A stretch of DNA of 64,000 nt from Stackebrandtia endophytica (GCF_006716355.1 NZ_VFOW01000001.1:682001-746000), one strand, 5' to 3'; counted from the stretch's first letter, positions 29,549 through 39,195 are shown. Notes: generated from the sequence alone by a model not told the origin. Numbers and translations are program-made.

Positions 29549-32500
29549 TCACTGTCTGGTCGACGGCGTCGGCGCCAAGGTCAGTATCGAGGGAACTCGA
29601 TGGGGGTTCGCCAGGCGGAGCAACCCGTACCCGATGCCCGCCAGGCCGACCATGAGGCTCGGCGCCGCCTCACCGAACGGGAGTCCACATTGCCATCCCT
29701 GTGTCCGGATCGAGTCCAGAATCGCGGCACCCCAACGGTTCGTCTCCTGTCGCAGGTGCGATCCGGTCGCATGGTTCGCCGCCTCCAAGAAGAAGTCCAC
29801 TGTGCCCAGGTCACCGTGGCACAGGGAATGCGAACCGCCGTATCCGATGGTTCGCGCGTTGTTCAACGCGGCGGTGATTTCATCGTCGACCCGTTGGTCA
29901 CCGGCCAAGACCGTGCCGCGAAGCCCCAGCCGGGCCAACCCGATACCCACCGCGCCGTGACACCACGCCGAGATGACGGCCGCACCGTCGTCCTCTCGCA
30001 GGTCGCGCCAGGCACCGACGGCGGTGTCGAACAGACTGCGTTCATAGTCGACGGCCGCTCGGCAAACGTCGGCGTAGCGGTCGTCTCCAAGGAGGCGATG
30101 GGCCTCCCCCAGTGCCCAGGCGATCCCGGCCGTGCCGTGCCCGAACCCCGACAACGGTCCGGAGGCGAGACTGTGCTCGGCGATCAACGCGGGCATCCAA
30201 CCGACACCGGGCGACTGTGCCGCCGCCGCGGTGACGAGGTGGTCCGCGGCGGCGCGGATCACCGCGGCCGCCGGACCGTCGGGTCGCCGTTGATGCAGGA
30301 TCCGCAGCGCGGCAATGGTTCCGGCCGCACCTCCGACAACGTCGAACTCGGCGTCGGAATCGACCACATCGAGGGTTCGAGCCGCCAGGTCGTCGGCGAC
30401 ATCGCGCAGCGACTCGTCGTCAAGCAGGTCTGCCAGGCGACAGAAGCCGTGGGCGATGCCGGGAAGTCCTGCCATACCGTGCATGACGTAGCCGCCGTCG
30501 CGGTCGACCTGTCGCCGGATGGTCACGACGGCCCGGCGAGCCAGCCGGACATAAGAACCGTCACCGGTGGCATCGCCCAACTCGGCCAGGAACACCGCCA
30601 CTCCGGTCAATCCGTTGAAAAGGTCCGGCGTCAACGGCCCCGGTTTCCAATTGCGTCCCATCTGGGAGCTCAAGCCCAACCATTGGGCGCTGGATCCGGA
30701 CATGTGGGCGTCGGTGACCAAGCGGTCGCCGATCCGTATCGCCGCCTCGATGAACGCTTCGGAGGGTTCATCGGTTTTCGACCGCGCCAGTTCATAATCC
30801 GGGTACTCGAACCGGGCTGCCGTGTTCATGGTGGCGGCGGCCAACGAGCTGCGGATGAGCGACAGCTGTGCCCGCAGATGGTTGTCGTCCCAGGCCAGTA
30901 GACCGTCACGGGCCAGGTCCAGCCCGGCGGTAAGCGGCACCCCTTCGACCTCGGCACCGTCGCTGTCGAACAGTACGTCGCCGTCCGCCGTGGCGCCGAA
31001 GTAGGGAATGTCATTGCACCACAGGTCACGACGTTCAGCCGCGACCGCCGGCGCCAGGTCGGGGATCAAGGTGATCCGTCGCCACAGGTGGTCGAAGTGG
31101 CGATCGCGTTCCAAGGCGTCTCGCAGCACATCGGGATGGAACGCGGTACGCAGCAGGGTCCCGTAGATGACGGTCGACTGCAGCAGGACCCGCACCGGGG
31201 CGCCCTCGAATCGGGACAGCGGACCGGAATCCGACAGCAGTTCGGTTCGCCGTCGGCGGCACAGTCGGTGCATATCGGTGTAACCGGCCGCCAGATCGTC
31301 GGCGTAGTCGAGCAGATTGATCGACGCCTCCTTATCAACCGGGCGATGGTCGGGCATGTCCATGTCGACCCGGCCGAGTTTCACCCGCATCGCATCGGTG
31401 CCGAATTCGGCCAGCATGGGAACCGGTATGGAGGTCTGTTGCCCGGGTCGATGACCCAGTCCGCTCAGATCAACCGAGCGTCCATCCCGGGTGACCCAGA
31501 CGGGGGTGGGTAGCAGCCCGACTTGCAGAACCGACGACTCGGCGACCTCGTGAACCAGGTGTTCTGCGGGTGACAGATCGGTGCCGACAGGCAGTCGTGG
31601 TTGCAGGAGGGTCTCCAGGTCGATGACGACCGGGTGCTCGCCGACGGCGATCAGGTTCTCGGCGTGCATGTCGTTGGCCCGCAACAACCCCAGCAACGCC
31701 AGGAGTGCGCCCTGCCGGTGGTAGAAGCGCCGAACCGCCGCTTGGCCGACGCAGGGTTGCGCGACGAGGAACTCACTCCAACCGTATTCGCCGCGGTCAA
31801 GAGACTTGGCAACCCGCAACGGATGGGCCAGACCCGACCGGTTCAACCAGCCCACCAGGTCGGCAAAGGCGGCGTCCAGACGCATAGAACGTGGTTTGTA
31901 CACCAGCTTCAGGCCGCTGGCCCAGCGGACGATCGCCACCGACTGTCCCTTGAGGTGGTGGTCGCCGGCGTTGGTGCTGATCGACTCCACGGCTCCCGGG
32001 TCGGCGCCGTCGGCGAAATGCCGCCCGAGCAGGGACGCGTCGGCCACGATCCGTCGCACCAGACGCAGGTTGACGGTATGCCACTGCCGCACGGCGACCG
32101 TGATCTGCCGGGTCAAGACGGGGTACTCGGCGAAGAGGCGGCGTTGCCGGGTGGCGTCACGCATACCGGTCATGAACTGGGCGAAGCGGCCGTCGGGATG
32201 TTCGGCGGTCAACTCGCCCCGATGGCGGGCCAGGTGCAGCTCCAGGGCCATGGTGCGGCCCAGCATCCGATGCACCTGCCACAGTAGATCGTCGGTGAAC
32301 CCGTCGACGAGTTCGGTCGGGTCGAACCGCTCGGTATCGCCGACCAGGGCGGTCAGATCCTCACGCAGTCGTTCGACGGTGGGAAAGATCAGACGCCCCG
32401 CGACGGGTGCGGCGAAGTACGGCGCGTCCGGCTCCGGCTCAGGCGCCGACAAGTCGGCGTGGTCGTCGGGAGTGGACCGTTCGCCGAACGCCCCGTCCTC

Positions 32501-32761
32501 GATCCAGTCAGCCGGCGGCAGGCGGTCGGTCAGGCTCGCGGCGGTCTCACCGAGCAGGCTGACCATCACCTCTTCGGTCAAGCCCTCGGCGGCCAGTCGG
32601 CTACGCCAGTGCCGGTCGTCGTCGAGGCCGCCCTTCTCCCGCCATCGGGTGAGGCGCCGCCGCCCCCGGGCCGCATCGGTCGTCACCGGAACCGAAGGCC
32701 CGAGGCGGTCGATGAGCGGTGTGGCGAGACCGTGGACGGCGGTCGGATCCAGAGACTCCAC
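29549..32761 (-). CDS. lanM: Class II lanthipeptide synthetase LanM
   Basis: LanM dehydrates Ser/Thr of the precursor and closes (methyl)lanthionine rings. The 1070-residue enzyme has an N-terminal dehydratase domain (about 150-600, with GDHHLKGQSVAIVRWASGLK, VYKPRSMRLD and LRANDMHAENLIA) and a C-terminal LanC-like cyclase from about 690. The zinc ligands are visible: Cys934 in SAWCHG, and Cys981/His982 in SLCHGD. GTG 32761 is chosen because AAGGA lies six bases upstream; the ATG at 32776 has no site. It sits 86 bp after lanA, with a hairpin between them. Confidence 0.95.
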   Translation of the reverse strand: MESLDPTAVHGLATPLIDRLGPSVPVTTDAARGRRRLTRWREKGGLDDDRHWRSRLAAEGLTEEVMVSLLGETAASLTDRLPPADWIEDGAFGERSTPDDHADLSAPEPEPDAPYFAAPVAGRLIFPTVERLREDLTALVGDTERFDPTELVDGFTDDLLWQVHRMLGRTMALELHLARHRGELTAEHPDGRFAQFMTGMRDATRQRRLFAEYPVLTRQITVAVRQWHTVNLRLVRRIVADASLLGRHFADGADPGAVESISTNAGDHHLKGQSVAIVRWASGLKLVYKPRSMRLDAAFADLVGWLNRSGLAHPLRVAKSLDRGEYGWSEFLVAQPCVGQAAVRRFYHRQGALLALLGLLRANDMHAENLIAVGEHPVVIDLETLLQPRLPVGTDLSPAEHLVHEVAESSVLQVGLLPTPVWVTRDGRSVDLSGLGHRPGQQTSIPVPMLAEFGTDAMRVKLGRVDMDMPDHRPVDKEASINLLDYADDLAAGYTDMHRLCRRRRTELLSDSGPLSRFEGAPVRVLLQSTVIYGTLLRTAFHPDVLRDALERDRHFDHLWRRITLIPDLAPAVAAERRDLWCNDIPYFGATADGDVLFDSDGAEVEGVPLTAGLDLARDGLLAWDDNHLRAQLSLIRSSLAAATMNTAARFEYPDYELARSKTDEPSEAFIEAAIRIGDRLVTDAHMSGSSAQWLGLSSQMGRNWKPGPLTPDLFNGLTGVAVFLAELGDATGDGSYVRLARRAVVTIRRQVDRDGGYVMHGMAGLPGIAHGFCRLADLLDDESLRDVADDLAARTLDVVDSDAEFDVVGGAAGTIAALRILHQRRPDGPAAAVIRAAADHLVTAAAAQSPGVGWMPALIAEHSLASGPLSGFGHGTAGIAWALGEAHRLLGDDRYADVCRAAVDYERSLFDTAVGAWRDLREDDGAAVISAWCHGAVGIGLARLGLRGTVLAGDQRVDDEITAALNNARTIGYGGSHSLCHGDLGTVDFFLEAANHATGSHLRQETNRWGAAILDSIRTQGWQCGLPFGEAAPSLMVGLAGIGYGLLRLANPHRVPSILTLAPTPSTRQ

Positions 32762-32792
32762 TGTGTTTCCTTCCATCCGAGATCGACGAGAT

Positions 32793-32824
32793 GGGGCGAA
32801 CACATTGACCTATGCGTTCGCCCC
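32793..32824 (-). terminator. Hairpin between lanA and lanM (attenuator or mRNA stabiliser)
   Basis: GGGGCGAAC (32793-32801) and GTTCGCCCC (32816-32824) form a perfect 9-bp stem with a 14-base loop. It sits between the precursor stop and the lanM start on the transcribed strand. In many lantibiotic operons a partial terminator here yields more precursor than enzyme message. Confidence 0.65.
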
Positions 32825-32847
32825 TTGAGCTTCAGGCCGATCGACCG

Positions 32848-33042
32848 TCAGCAGCAGCAGTTGGGGCTACCGGACCATTTGGTGCAACCCGTGGTCGGTA
32901 TGGCCGCCTCCGGCAGCAGCAGCTCCTCGAGTTCGGCGTCCAGGTCGCCGGCCGGGTGATCGATGCCGGCGAGCTCGTCAGTGGACAGACCCGCTCGGAA
33001 CTCCACATCGGTCCACGCCCGGGTGAGAGTGTCGGTTGACAT
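32848..33042 (-). CDS. lanA: Class II lanthipeptide precursor
   Basis: The 64-residue precursor has an acidic leader ending ELEELLLPEAA and a C-terminal core, IPTTGCTKWSGSPNCCC (48-64), if cleavage follows Ala47. The core has Thr50, Thr51, Thr54, Ser57 and Ser59 as dehydration sites and Cys53, Cys62, Cys63 and Cys64 as ring donors, allowing up to four rings. It lacks the lipid II-binding CTxTxEC of the mersacidin group. Start ATG 33042 has AAGGAG eight bases upstream; an ORF extension to 33075 is not supported. It is followed by a hairpin and lanM, and is divergent from a SARP regulator. The exact leader cleavage point is inferred. Confidence 0.92.
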   Translation of the reverse strand: MSTDTLTRAWTDVEFRAGLSTDELAGIDHPAGDLDAELEELLLPEAAIPTTGCTKWSGSPNCCC

Positions 33043-33135
33043 GAGGCACACTCCTTTCGCTACCGCCCGATCCATTGTGTCGTCGGGCGAGTGGCATTGA
33101 GTCTGCCGTCACGGACTGATACGGTTCGCAATCCT

Positions 33136-33168
33136 CGGCTAATCGTCCGCTAACCGCGTCACGGCTCA
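33136..33168 (+). promoter_or_regulatory. Candidate SARP-type direct repeats between lanA and regulator
   Basis: CGGCTAA (33136-33142) and CCGCTAA (33147-33153) are repeated with 11-base phasing, and CGGCTCA follows at 33162-33168. SARP proteins bind heptameric direct repeats at about 11-bp spacing. GTCACGG also occurs twice (33108-33114, 33158-33164). The sites lie in the 142-bp divergent region and could serve either promoter. Confidence 0.45.
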
Positions 33169-33184
33169 CTCACGGGAGCACAGC

Positions 33185-36082
33185 ATGCGATTTTCGATTC
33201 TCGGCCCCCTCAGCGTTGACATCGACGGCGAACCGATCAACATCACGCGGCCCCGATGGCGCTCCATATTGGCCTATCTCCTGCTACAGGCGAACCGGCC
33301 GGTCACCACCAGCCGGCTGGTCACCGCGATTTGGGGAGACCACCCGGTCCCCACGGCCAACACACAGGTGCACACCGCGGTGTCGGTGCTGCGTCGGACG
33401 TTTCGGCGAGCCGACCCGGCCGAGGTGATCGCGAACCCACCCACCGGATACCTGATCAACCTCGAAGAGAAACAACTCGACGTGCTCGGTTTCACCGCCA
33501 CCGTATCCACGGCACGCGTCGGCACCGACACCCCCGACGACCTGCGTCGTGCACTGGACCTGTGGCGGGGCCCCGCGCTGGAGGGGATCACCGCGGCGTT
33601 CGCCGACGCGGCGCGCGCCCGACTCGAGGAGGAGCGACTCTTCCTCTTCGAGAGACTGATGGATCTGGAGATCGACCGCGGCAACACTCGGGACATCACC
33701 CCCGAGATCATGGGGTTCATCGACCGCCACCCCCTGCGGGAATCGCTGGTGGAACGGCTGATGCTCGCGCTGTACCGCAGCGGACGAAAGTCCGACGCGC
33801 TACGGGAGTATGCCCGCATTCGAGAACGGTTGAGCACCGACCTGGGCGTGGAACCGGGCCCCGACCTTCGTCGGCTGCATCTGGAGATGCTGCAGGACGG
33901 GCCGACGGTTCGCCACCGGACACCCGAACGCGACCGAGCCCGACCGGCCCATCAACCACGACGACTACCCCGCCCCTCCCCTGCCTTCACCGGTCGAGCG
34001 GCCGAGCGCACCCAGCTGCGATATGCATTGACCCGACGGCCGGATGAGCGCACCGTGGTCTCTCTGCACGGGGCCGCCGGGGTGGGAAAGTCGGCGGTGG
34101 CCATCCAAACCGCTCACGACCTCGGTGGCGACTTCCCCGACGGGCAGCTCTACATCGACCTTCTCGGTTCCTCGCCCGGACCGGCACCGGACCGCCTGGG
34201 CGTCCTCCGCCTCGCGCTCCACGGCATGGGACTGGCCGAATCGGACATTCCATCGGATGAATCCGAAGCGGCACAGCGTTTCCAGCAGCTCGCCGCCGAT
34301 GCCCGTCTACTGGTCCTATTGGACAACGCCGCCGGCCCACACCAGGTGAGTGACATCCTTCGAATGGTCCGCCGCGGCGCCGTGATCATCACCAGCCGGG
34401 CGCCGTTGGAACCGCCGGATTCGGACCTTCAACTGCGGATTGACGTGTTGCCACCGGCCGACGCCACCGCACTGTTGGATCGCATCGCCGGTCGTGCCGG
34501 TGCCGACTGGTCACAGTTCAACCGAATCGCCGCCTACTGTGACTATCTGCCGTTGGCACTGTGCATCGCCGGCGGCCGGCTGGCCCGGCATCCCGATCTG
34601 ACCGGGGCCGGCCTGACCAGGGAACTCACCACCCAACGCGATCGACTGGACGCGCTCGACATGGATGGTGTGGGAGTCTCATCATCCATTAAGGTCGGCT
34701 ACGATCCGATCGCCCATGGCAACGGCCCCGTCGACAGGGTCGCCGCCACCGCCTTCCACGCCCTCGGCCTGCTCCCGGTGTCCTCTCTCGACGTCGCGGT
34801 CGTATCGGCGATGTCGTGTCCCGACGACCCCACGCTAGCCGCCGCCGCACTGAATCGATTGGCACGGGCCCAGTTGGTCACCGGTGACGAGGAGGGCCGT
34901 TATCGACCGCATTCACTGGTTCGGGCGGCCGCCGCCGAATACGCCGCCGAGTCCCTGACGGTTCCGCAACGCGACGAACTCCTCGGCCGCGCGATCGCCT
35001 TCTACACCGCCTGCGCCGTCCGGGCGGAGGACCTACTGCGACCTCACCGTCAGCCCGATTCCCGCCCCGAGCCGGTCGATCCGGTGTCGTCGGAGGTCCT
35101 CGACCTGGTGTTGCGCAGCGGCGACGACGTCGGTGGCTGGTTGGACTCCTACCTCCCCGACCTGGTCTCGGTCGCCGCCATGGCCGCCATGTCCCCCGCC
35201 TCCGCACGCCAGGCCATCGGCATGGCCGGGGCGTTGTCCTGGATCCTGCGCCACCGGGGAGACTTCCGACGAGAACACGTCCTGGCCCGCAACGCGGTCC
35301 GAGCCGCCGACCGGCTGGCCGATCCGGTCGTGGTGCGCCAGACGCTCATCCGCCTGGGGCGGGTCGAGTTGTACCTGGGACGTCAATCCGTCGCCGACAA
35401 GCACTTCGAACGCGCCTTGGCCTCGGCGCGCACCGACGGTGACGTGCACAGTCAGATCGCCGTACTGAACGACCTGAGTCTGGCGGCGATCAATCGGGGT
35501 GAACTGTCGAGCGCCGAGCGGCTGTTGGGCGAGTGCGTCGGTCTGGCGACACCGCTGACCGCTCGAATCGATGTCACGGCCGCCACTCGGCACAATCTGG
35601 CGGTCGTCGAGGCGCTCCTGAATCGGTGGCAGGCCGCGTCACGGTTGTTGCACGAGGCCATCGACCTACGTACGTCGGCAGACCCGGCCGCAGAGGGCTC
35701 CGACCGGGTGCTGTTGGGCGTCGTCTACTGCGCGATGGGACGGCTCGACGACGCCGTCGATCAGTTGAGCGTCGCCACCGACACCTGCGAAGGACACGGC
35801 GACCTGGTCGGCGCCTGGTTCGGGCTGACGGCACTGACCGTGGCACATCTGAGACAGAACCGCGACGCCACCGCGGCCGCGACCGGACGACGATGCCTTC
35901 TCCTCGCGCGCAGTATCGGACAACCGTTTGCGGAGAAGAGCGCCCATCACCTGCTGGCGTTGGCGCTGGCGGCCACCGGGGAATCCGAGGGCGCCCGGTC
36001 CCACCGACGACGATCCGAGGCCATAGACGCCGCCCCGGTGACACCCGATACCCGACTGATCGCCACGTTGTTGGTCGGCTGA
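33185..36082 (+). CDS. SARP-family regulator with BTAD, NB-ARC and TPR domains (AfsR-like)
   Basis: The 965-residue protein has an OmpR-type winged helix (about 1-92, opening MRFSILGPLSVDIDGEPINI), a BTAD helical domain (about 95-240), an NB-ARC ATPase with P-loop HGAAGVGKSAVAIQTA near 300 and LLVLLDNA as Walker B, and TPR-like repeats from about 690. This is the AfsR-type large SARP layout, commonly the activator of a nearby secondary-metabolite operon. Being divergent from lanA across 142 bp with heptamer-like repeats, it is the probable regulator of lanthipeptide production. Confidence 0.93.
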   Translation: MRFSILGPLSVDIDGEPINITRPRWRSILAYLLLQANRPVTTSRLVTAIWGDHPVPTANTQVHTAVSVLRRTFRRADPAEVIANPPTGYLINLEEKQLDVLGFTATVSTARVGTDTPDDLRRALDLWRGPALEGITAAFADAARARLEEERLFLFERLMDLEIDRGNTRDITPEIMGFIDRHPLRESLVERLMLALYRSGRKSDALREYARIRERLSTDLGVEPGPDLRRLHLEMLQDGPTVRHRTPERDRARPAHQPRRLPRPSPAFTGRAAERTQLRYALTRRPDERTVVSLHGAAGVGKSAVAIQTAHDLGGDFPDGQLYIDLLGSSPGPAPDRLGVLRLALHGMGLAESDIPSDESEAAQRFQQLAADARLLVLLDNAAGPHQVSDILRMVRRGAVIITSRAPLEPPDSDLQLRIDVLPPADATALLDRIAGRAGADWSQFNRIAAYCDYLPLALCIAGGRLARHPDLTGAGLTRELTTQRDRLDALDMDGVGVSSSIKVGYDPIAHGNGPVDRVAATAFHALGLLPVSSLDVAVVSAMSCPDDPTLAAAALNRLARAQLVTGDEEGRYRPHSLVRAAAAEYAAESLTVPQRDELLGRAIAFYTACAVRAEDLLRPHRQPDSRPEPVDPVSSEVLDLVLRSGDDVGGWLDSYLPDLVSVAAMAAMSPASARQAIGMAGALSWILRHRGDFRREHVLARNAVRAADRLADPVVVRQTLIRLGRVELYLGRQSVADKHFERALASARTDGDVHSQIAVLNDLSLAAINRGELSSAERLLGECVGLATPLTARIDVTAATRHNLAVVEALLNRWQAASRLLHEAIDLRTSADPAAEGSDRVLLGVVYCAMGRLDDAVDQLSVATDTCEGHGDLVGAWFGLTALTVAHLRQNRDATAAATGRRCLLLARSIGQPFAEKSAHHLLALALAATGESEGARSHRRRSEAIDAAPVTPDTRLIATLLVG

Positions 36083-36108
36083 CCTCGGTCGCAGGAGGCG
36101 GACGCCGT

Positions 36109-36139
36109 CTGACCGGCCGCGACGAACGCGGCCGGTCAG
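36109..36139. terminator. Terminator between SARP gene and panB
   Basis: Arms 36109-36121 and 36127-36139 are perfectly complementary over 13 bp with a five-base loop, between two convergent genes, so it can act in both directions. Confidence 0.9.
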
Positions 36140-36149
36140 GTGGGCGGAA

Positions 36150-36992
36150 TCAGCGGAACGAGTGTTCCTCGGCGGGGAAGACCCCACCGCGGACCTCGTC
36201 GGCGAACTCGGTCGCGGCCGCGGCGATCACGCCCGCGACATCGGCGTACTTCTTGACGAATCGGGGACCCGACCCCTCACGCATGCCCGCCATGTCCTGC
36301 CACACCAGGACCTGTCCGTCGGTATGCGGACCGGCGCCGATGCCGATGGTCGGAATGGACAGTTCCTTCGTGATCTGAGCCGCCACATCGGACATGACCA
36401 TCTCCAACACCACGGAGAACGCTCCGGCCTCGGCGACGGCGTGGGCGTCGGCGACCACGGCGGCGGCCTGGTCGGCGCGACCGGCGACCCGGTAACCACC
36501 GATGAGGTGCTCACTCTGCGGGGTGAAACCCACGTGCGCCATGACCGGGATGCCGGCTCCGGTCAGTGCCTTGATCTGTTCGGCCATGCGGACACCGCCT
36601 TCGAGTTTGACGGCGTGCGCACCGGCCTTCATGAACCGGACGGCGGTCTCCAAGGCCTGCGTCGGGCCGGCCTCATACGAGCCGAACGGGAGGTCGGCGA
36701 CCACGAGAGTGCGGCTGGTCGATCGTGCGACCGCCGCCACCAGCGGCAGCAGCTCCTCGGGGGTCACCGACACGGTCGTCTCGTAGCCGTAGACGTTGTT
36801 GGCGGCCGAGTCGCCCACCAGCAGCACCGGAATCCCGATCCGGTCGAAGATCGCGGCCGTGTACTGGTCGTAGCTGGTCAGCATCGGCCACTTCTCGCCG
36901 CGTTCTTTGGCCGCCAACAGGTCGCGGGTGCGGATGCGGGAGCTCTTCTTCGCCGGGCCGTACAGCGAGGGCACTTCGTTGTGCGAGGACAT
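36150..36992 (-). CDS. panB: 3-methyl-2-oxobutanoate hydroxymethyltransferase
   Basis: PanB makes ketopantoate from 2-oxoisovalerate and methylene-tetrahydrofolate, the first step to pantothenate and coenzyme A. The 280-residue product has the family segments [58 protein letters not shown] and [22 protein letters not shown] 36992 is chosen because GGAG lies six bases upstream; the open frame continuing to 37541 runs antisense to the dehydrogenase gene and is not conserved. Confidence 0.97.
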   Translation of the reverse strand: MSSHNEVPSLYGPAKKSSRIRTRDLLAAKERGEKWPMLTSYDQYTAAIFDRIGIPVLLVGDSAANNVYGYETTVSVTPEELLPLVAAVARSTSRTLVVADLPFGSYEAGPTQALETAVRFMKAGAHAVKLEGGVRMAEQIKALTGAGIPVMAHVGFTPQSEHLIGGYRVAGRADQAAAVVADAHAVAEAGAFSVVLEMVMSDVAAQITKELSIPTIGIGAGPHTDGQVLVWQDMAGMREGSGPRFVKKYADVAGVIAAAATEFADEVRGGVFPAEEHSFR

Positions 36993-37120
36993 GATCATCT
37001 CCGTTGAAATCCTCGGGGCCACGAGGGGTCCCCGGGCGGGAGGGCTCGATCGCCCTATGTCGTCCCTCAGCCTAGTACCGGTGACCGAGGGGTGGGCTGT
37101 GAAAAACACAACCGACGGCG

Positions 37121-38176
37121 TCACCCCAGCCCCGCGACGACCGCCTCGGTGACGCCGCGGGTATCGCCGGTGCCGGACAGGTCGGGAGTGCGGGTGGCTG
37201 GTGTCGCCAGCGAGGTCGCCACCCCGGTCATGATCCGCTCGGCCACCTCGGGGTGGCCCAGGTGGTCCACCATCATCGCGGTCGACCAGATCGCCCCGAT
37301 CGGGTTGGCGATAGCTCGACCGGCGATGTCGGGGGCGGAGCCGTGTACCGGTTCGAACATGGACGGAAAGGTGCCCTCGGGGTTGAGATTGGCCGACGGT
37401 GCGATACCGATACTGCCCACGACCGCCGCGGTCAGGTCCGACAGGATGTCTCCGAACAGATTGGACCCCACGATCACGTCGAAGGCCGCCGGATTCATCA
37501 CGAGTTTGGCGCACAACGCGTCGATGTGCTCCGAACGCCAATCGACCTCGTGGAGCTCGGCGCGTTCGGCGACGATCTGATCCCAGAACGGCATCGTGTG
37601 AACGATTCCGTTGGATTTGGTCGCCGAGGTCAGCCCTCGGCCACGCCGGGACGCCAGCTCGAAGGCGTAGTCGACGACCCGGGTGACGCCGGTTCGGGTG
37701 AAGACCGATTCCTGCATCGCGACCTCGGTGGCGAATCCCTCGTAGAGTCGGCCGCCCACCCGGCTGTACTCGCCCTCGGTGTTCTCACGGACGATGACCA
37801 GATCGACGTCTCGTGCCAGTTCGGGTCGCAGTGGGCTGGTGACACCGTCGAACAGTCGCACCGGGCGCAGGTTCACATACTGTTCGAACGCCCGGCGGAT
37901 CGGAATCAGCAGGCCCCACAGTGAGACGTGGTCGGGTACGTCGGGGGCACCGACCGCGCCCAGCAGGATGGCGTCGAACTGACCGAGTCGGTCGAGGCCG
38001 TCCTCGGGCATCATCGCCCCGCGGTCGAGGTATCGACGGCACGACCAATCGAACTCCTCGATGGTGAACTGCAGGTCGGTGCCCGCCGTGGCGGCGGCCA
38101 ACACCGACAACGCGGCGGGGGTGACCTCGGTGCCGATACCGTCTCCGGGGATGACCGCCAAGCGATACGTCGTCAT
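37121..38176 (-). CDS. Tartrate/D-malate-type dehydrogenase (isopropylmalate dehydrogenase family)
   Basis: The 351-residue enzyme is a beta-decarboxylating dehydrogenase using NAD and a divalent metal. Substrate loop [17 protein letters not shown] and [19 protein letters not shown] match the tartrate/D-malate branch (TtuC/DmlA-like) rather than LeuB. Metal and cofactor segments are [19 protein letters not shown] and [17 protein letters not shown] 38176 gives the family start [14 protein letters not shown]. It lies 68 bp after a LysR gene on the same strand, with its own T-N11-A box, and a dicarboxylate transporter is divergent. Together they suggest uptake and oxidation of a C4 hydroxy-dicarboxylate. 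Confidence 0.9.
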   Translation of the reverse strand: MTTYRLAVIPGDGIGTEVTPAALSVLAAATAGTDLQFTIEEFDWSCRRYLDRGAMMPEDGLDRLGQFDAILLGAVGAPDVPDHVSLWGLLIPIRRAFEQYVNLRPVRLFDGVTSPLRPELARDVDLVIVRENTEGEYSRVGGRLYEGFATEVAMQESVFTRTGVTRVVDYAFELASRRGRGLTSATKSNGIVHTMPFWDQIVAERAELHEVDWRSEHIDALCAKLVMNPAAFDVIVGSNLFGDILSDLTAAVVGSIGIAPSANLNPEGTFPSMFEPVHGSAPDIAGRAIANPIGAIWSTAMMVDHLGHPEVAERIMTGVATSLATPATRTPDLSGTGDTRGVTEAVVAGLG

Positions 38177-38234
38177 GCCGCCAGTGAAACAACTTCGGAC
38201 GGCGCCGTCCACGACCGGTGTCCGATACCGGTTA

Positions 38235-38247
38235 TAGGCAGCTCCTA
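38235..38247 (-). promoter_or_regulatory. LysR-type operator (T-N11-A) before dehydrogenase gene
   Basis: TAGGCAGCTCCTA is a T-N11-A dyad that overlaps the LysR stop codon and lies 59 bases upstream of the dehydrogenase start. It closely resembles the box at 39183 (TAGGCACAGCCTA), so one regulator probably binds both. Confidence 0.65.
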
Positions 38248-39123
38248 TTCACCGGTGCGGGCCACCGCCAAGAACTCGGCGGCCGCCGGGGACAGCCACC
38301 CGTTGCGGCATGCCAGGAACAGTTGTAGCCCCGCGGCCGGGTCCAGATCGCAGACCACGGCGCCGGCCCGGGTGGCCAGCGGACGCCACGCCTCGGCCAG
38401 GACCCCCACGCCGACCCCGTTGAGCACCAGTGGAAGGACCGCCTCGCGGTGTTCGGTCTCCACGGCGATCGTGACCGGTACCGGAACGGCTCGGATCTCC
38501 TCGACCAGCCGCCTGATCCCGGTACCGTGTTCGCCGACGATGAGCCGCACTCCGGCCAGTTGCTCCCACCGGACCGGTTCGCCGGTGACGAATCGGCCGT
38601 CCGGCGGTGCGACGAGAACGAATCGCTGTCGCTCCAACGGGTACAGCCGCACGTCGGCGACGGCGGGCTTGTCCCACGACGAGAACAATCCCAGCTCCGT
38701 CACTCCACTGTTGACCATGTCGATCACGCTCGTGGGGACCGGCGCGTCCTTCACGGTGACCCGGACGTCCGGGAATTTTCCGAGAAAGTCACTGATCAAG
38801 CTGCTGAGTGGCTCCACCGCAGGGGACGGCATGGAGGCGATCGACAGGGTGCCGCTGACCAAGGCGCCGACCGATTCCACGGCCGCGCGGGCGGTGTCGA
38901 GACCGCGAACGACCTGTCGCGCCGGTTCGACCAGGGCCTGGCCGGCTTCGGTGAGGACCAACCCGCGCCCCAACCGTTCGAACAGCCGCTGTCCGAGATC
39001 GCGTTCAAGATTGCGGATCGCCTGCGACAGCGAGGGTTGAGCCAAATACAGTGCCCGCGCTGCGCGATTGATTCCACCCTCGTCAACGACCGCGAGGAAG
39101 TATTCGAGCTGCCGTACATCCAC
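38245..39123 (-). CDS. LysR family transcriptional regulator (dicarboxylate locus)
   Basis: The 292-residue protein has the LysR winged helix (MDVRQLEYFLAVVDEGGINR, then AARALYLAQPSLSQAIRNLE) and a periplasmic-binding-like effector domain from about 90. GTG 39123 is preferred, with GAGG five bases upstream; the frame open to 39189 would include the operator. It lies between the divergent transporter and the downstream dehydrogenase, both of which carry matching T-N11-A boxes, so it should respond to the transported acid. Confidence 0.93.
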   Translation of the reverse strand: MDVRQLEYFLAVVDEGGINRAARALYLAQPSLSQAIRNLERDLGQRLFERLGRGLVLTEAGQALVEPARQVVRGLDTARAAVESVGALVSGTLSIASMPSPAVEPLSSLISDFLGKFPDVRVTVKDAPVPTSVIDMVNSGVTELGLFSSWDKPAVADVRLYPLERQRFVLVAPPDGRFVTGEPVRWEQLAGVRLIVGEHGTGIRRLVEEIRAVPVPVTIAVETEHREAVLPLVLNGVGVGVLAEAWRPLATRAGAVVCDLDPAAGLQLFLACRNGWLSPAAAEFLAVARTGE

Positions 39124-39182
39124 TGTGGCCTCACAATTCGAGAGGTCGCCGGTTCGATTCGGCGGCCACGGCGTCGAATCGA

Positions 39183-39195
39183 TAGGCACAGCCTA
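39183..39195. promoter_or_regulatory. LysR-type operator in regulator-transporter intergenic region
   Basis: TAGGCACAGCCTA is a perfect TAGGC-aca-GCCTA dyad with T-N11-A spacing, placed in the 160-bp divergent region between the LysR gene and the DASS transporter. Confidence 0.7.

Noticed and set aside
36993-37541. N-terminal extension of panB in the same frame
   Set aside because: It lies antisense to the dehydrogenase gene, has low-complexity Arg/Gly/His content, and a good ribosome binding site precedes the normal PanB start.
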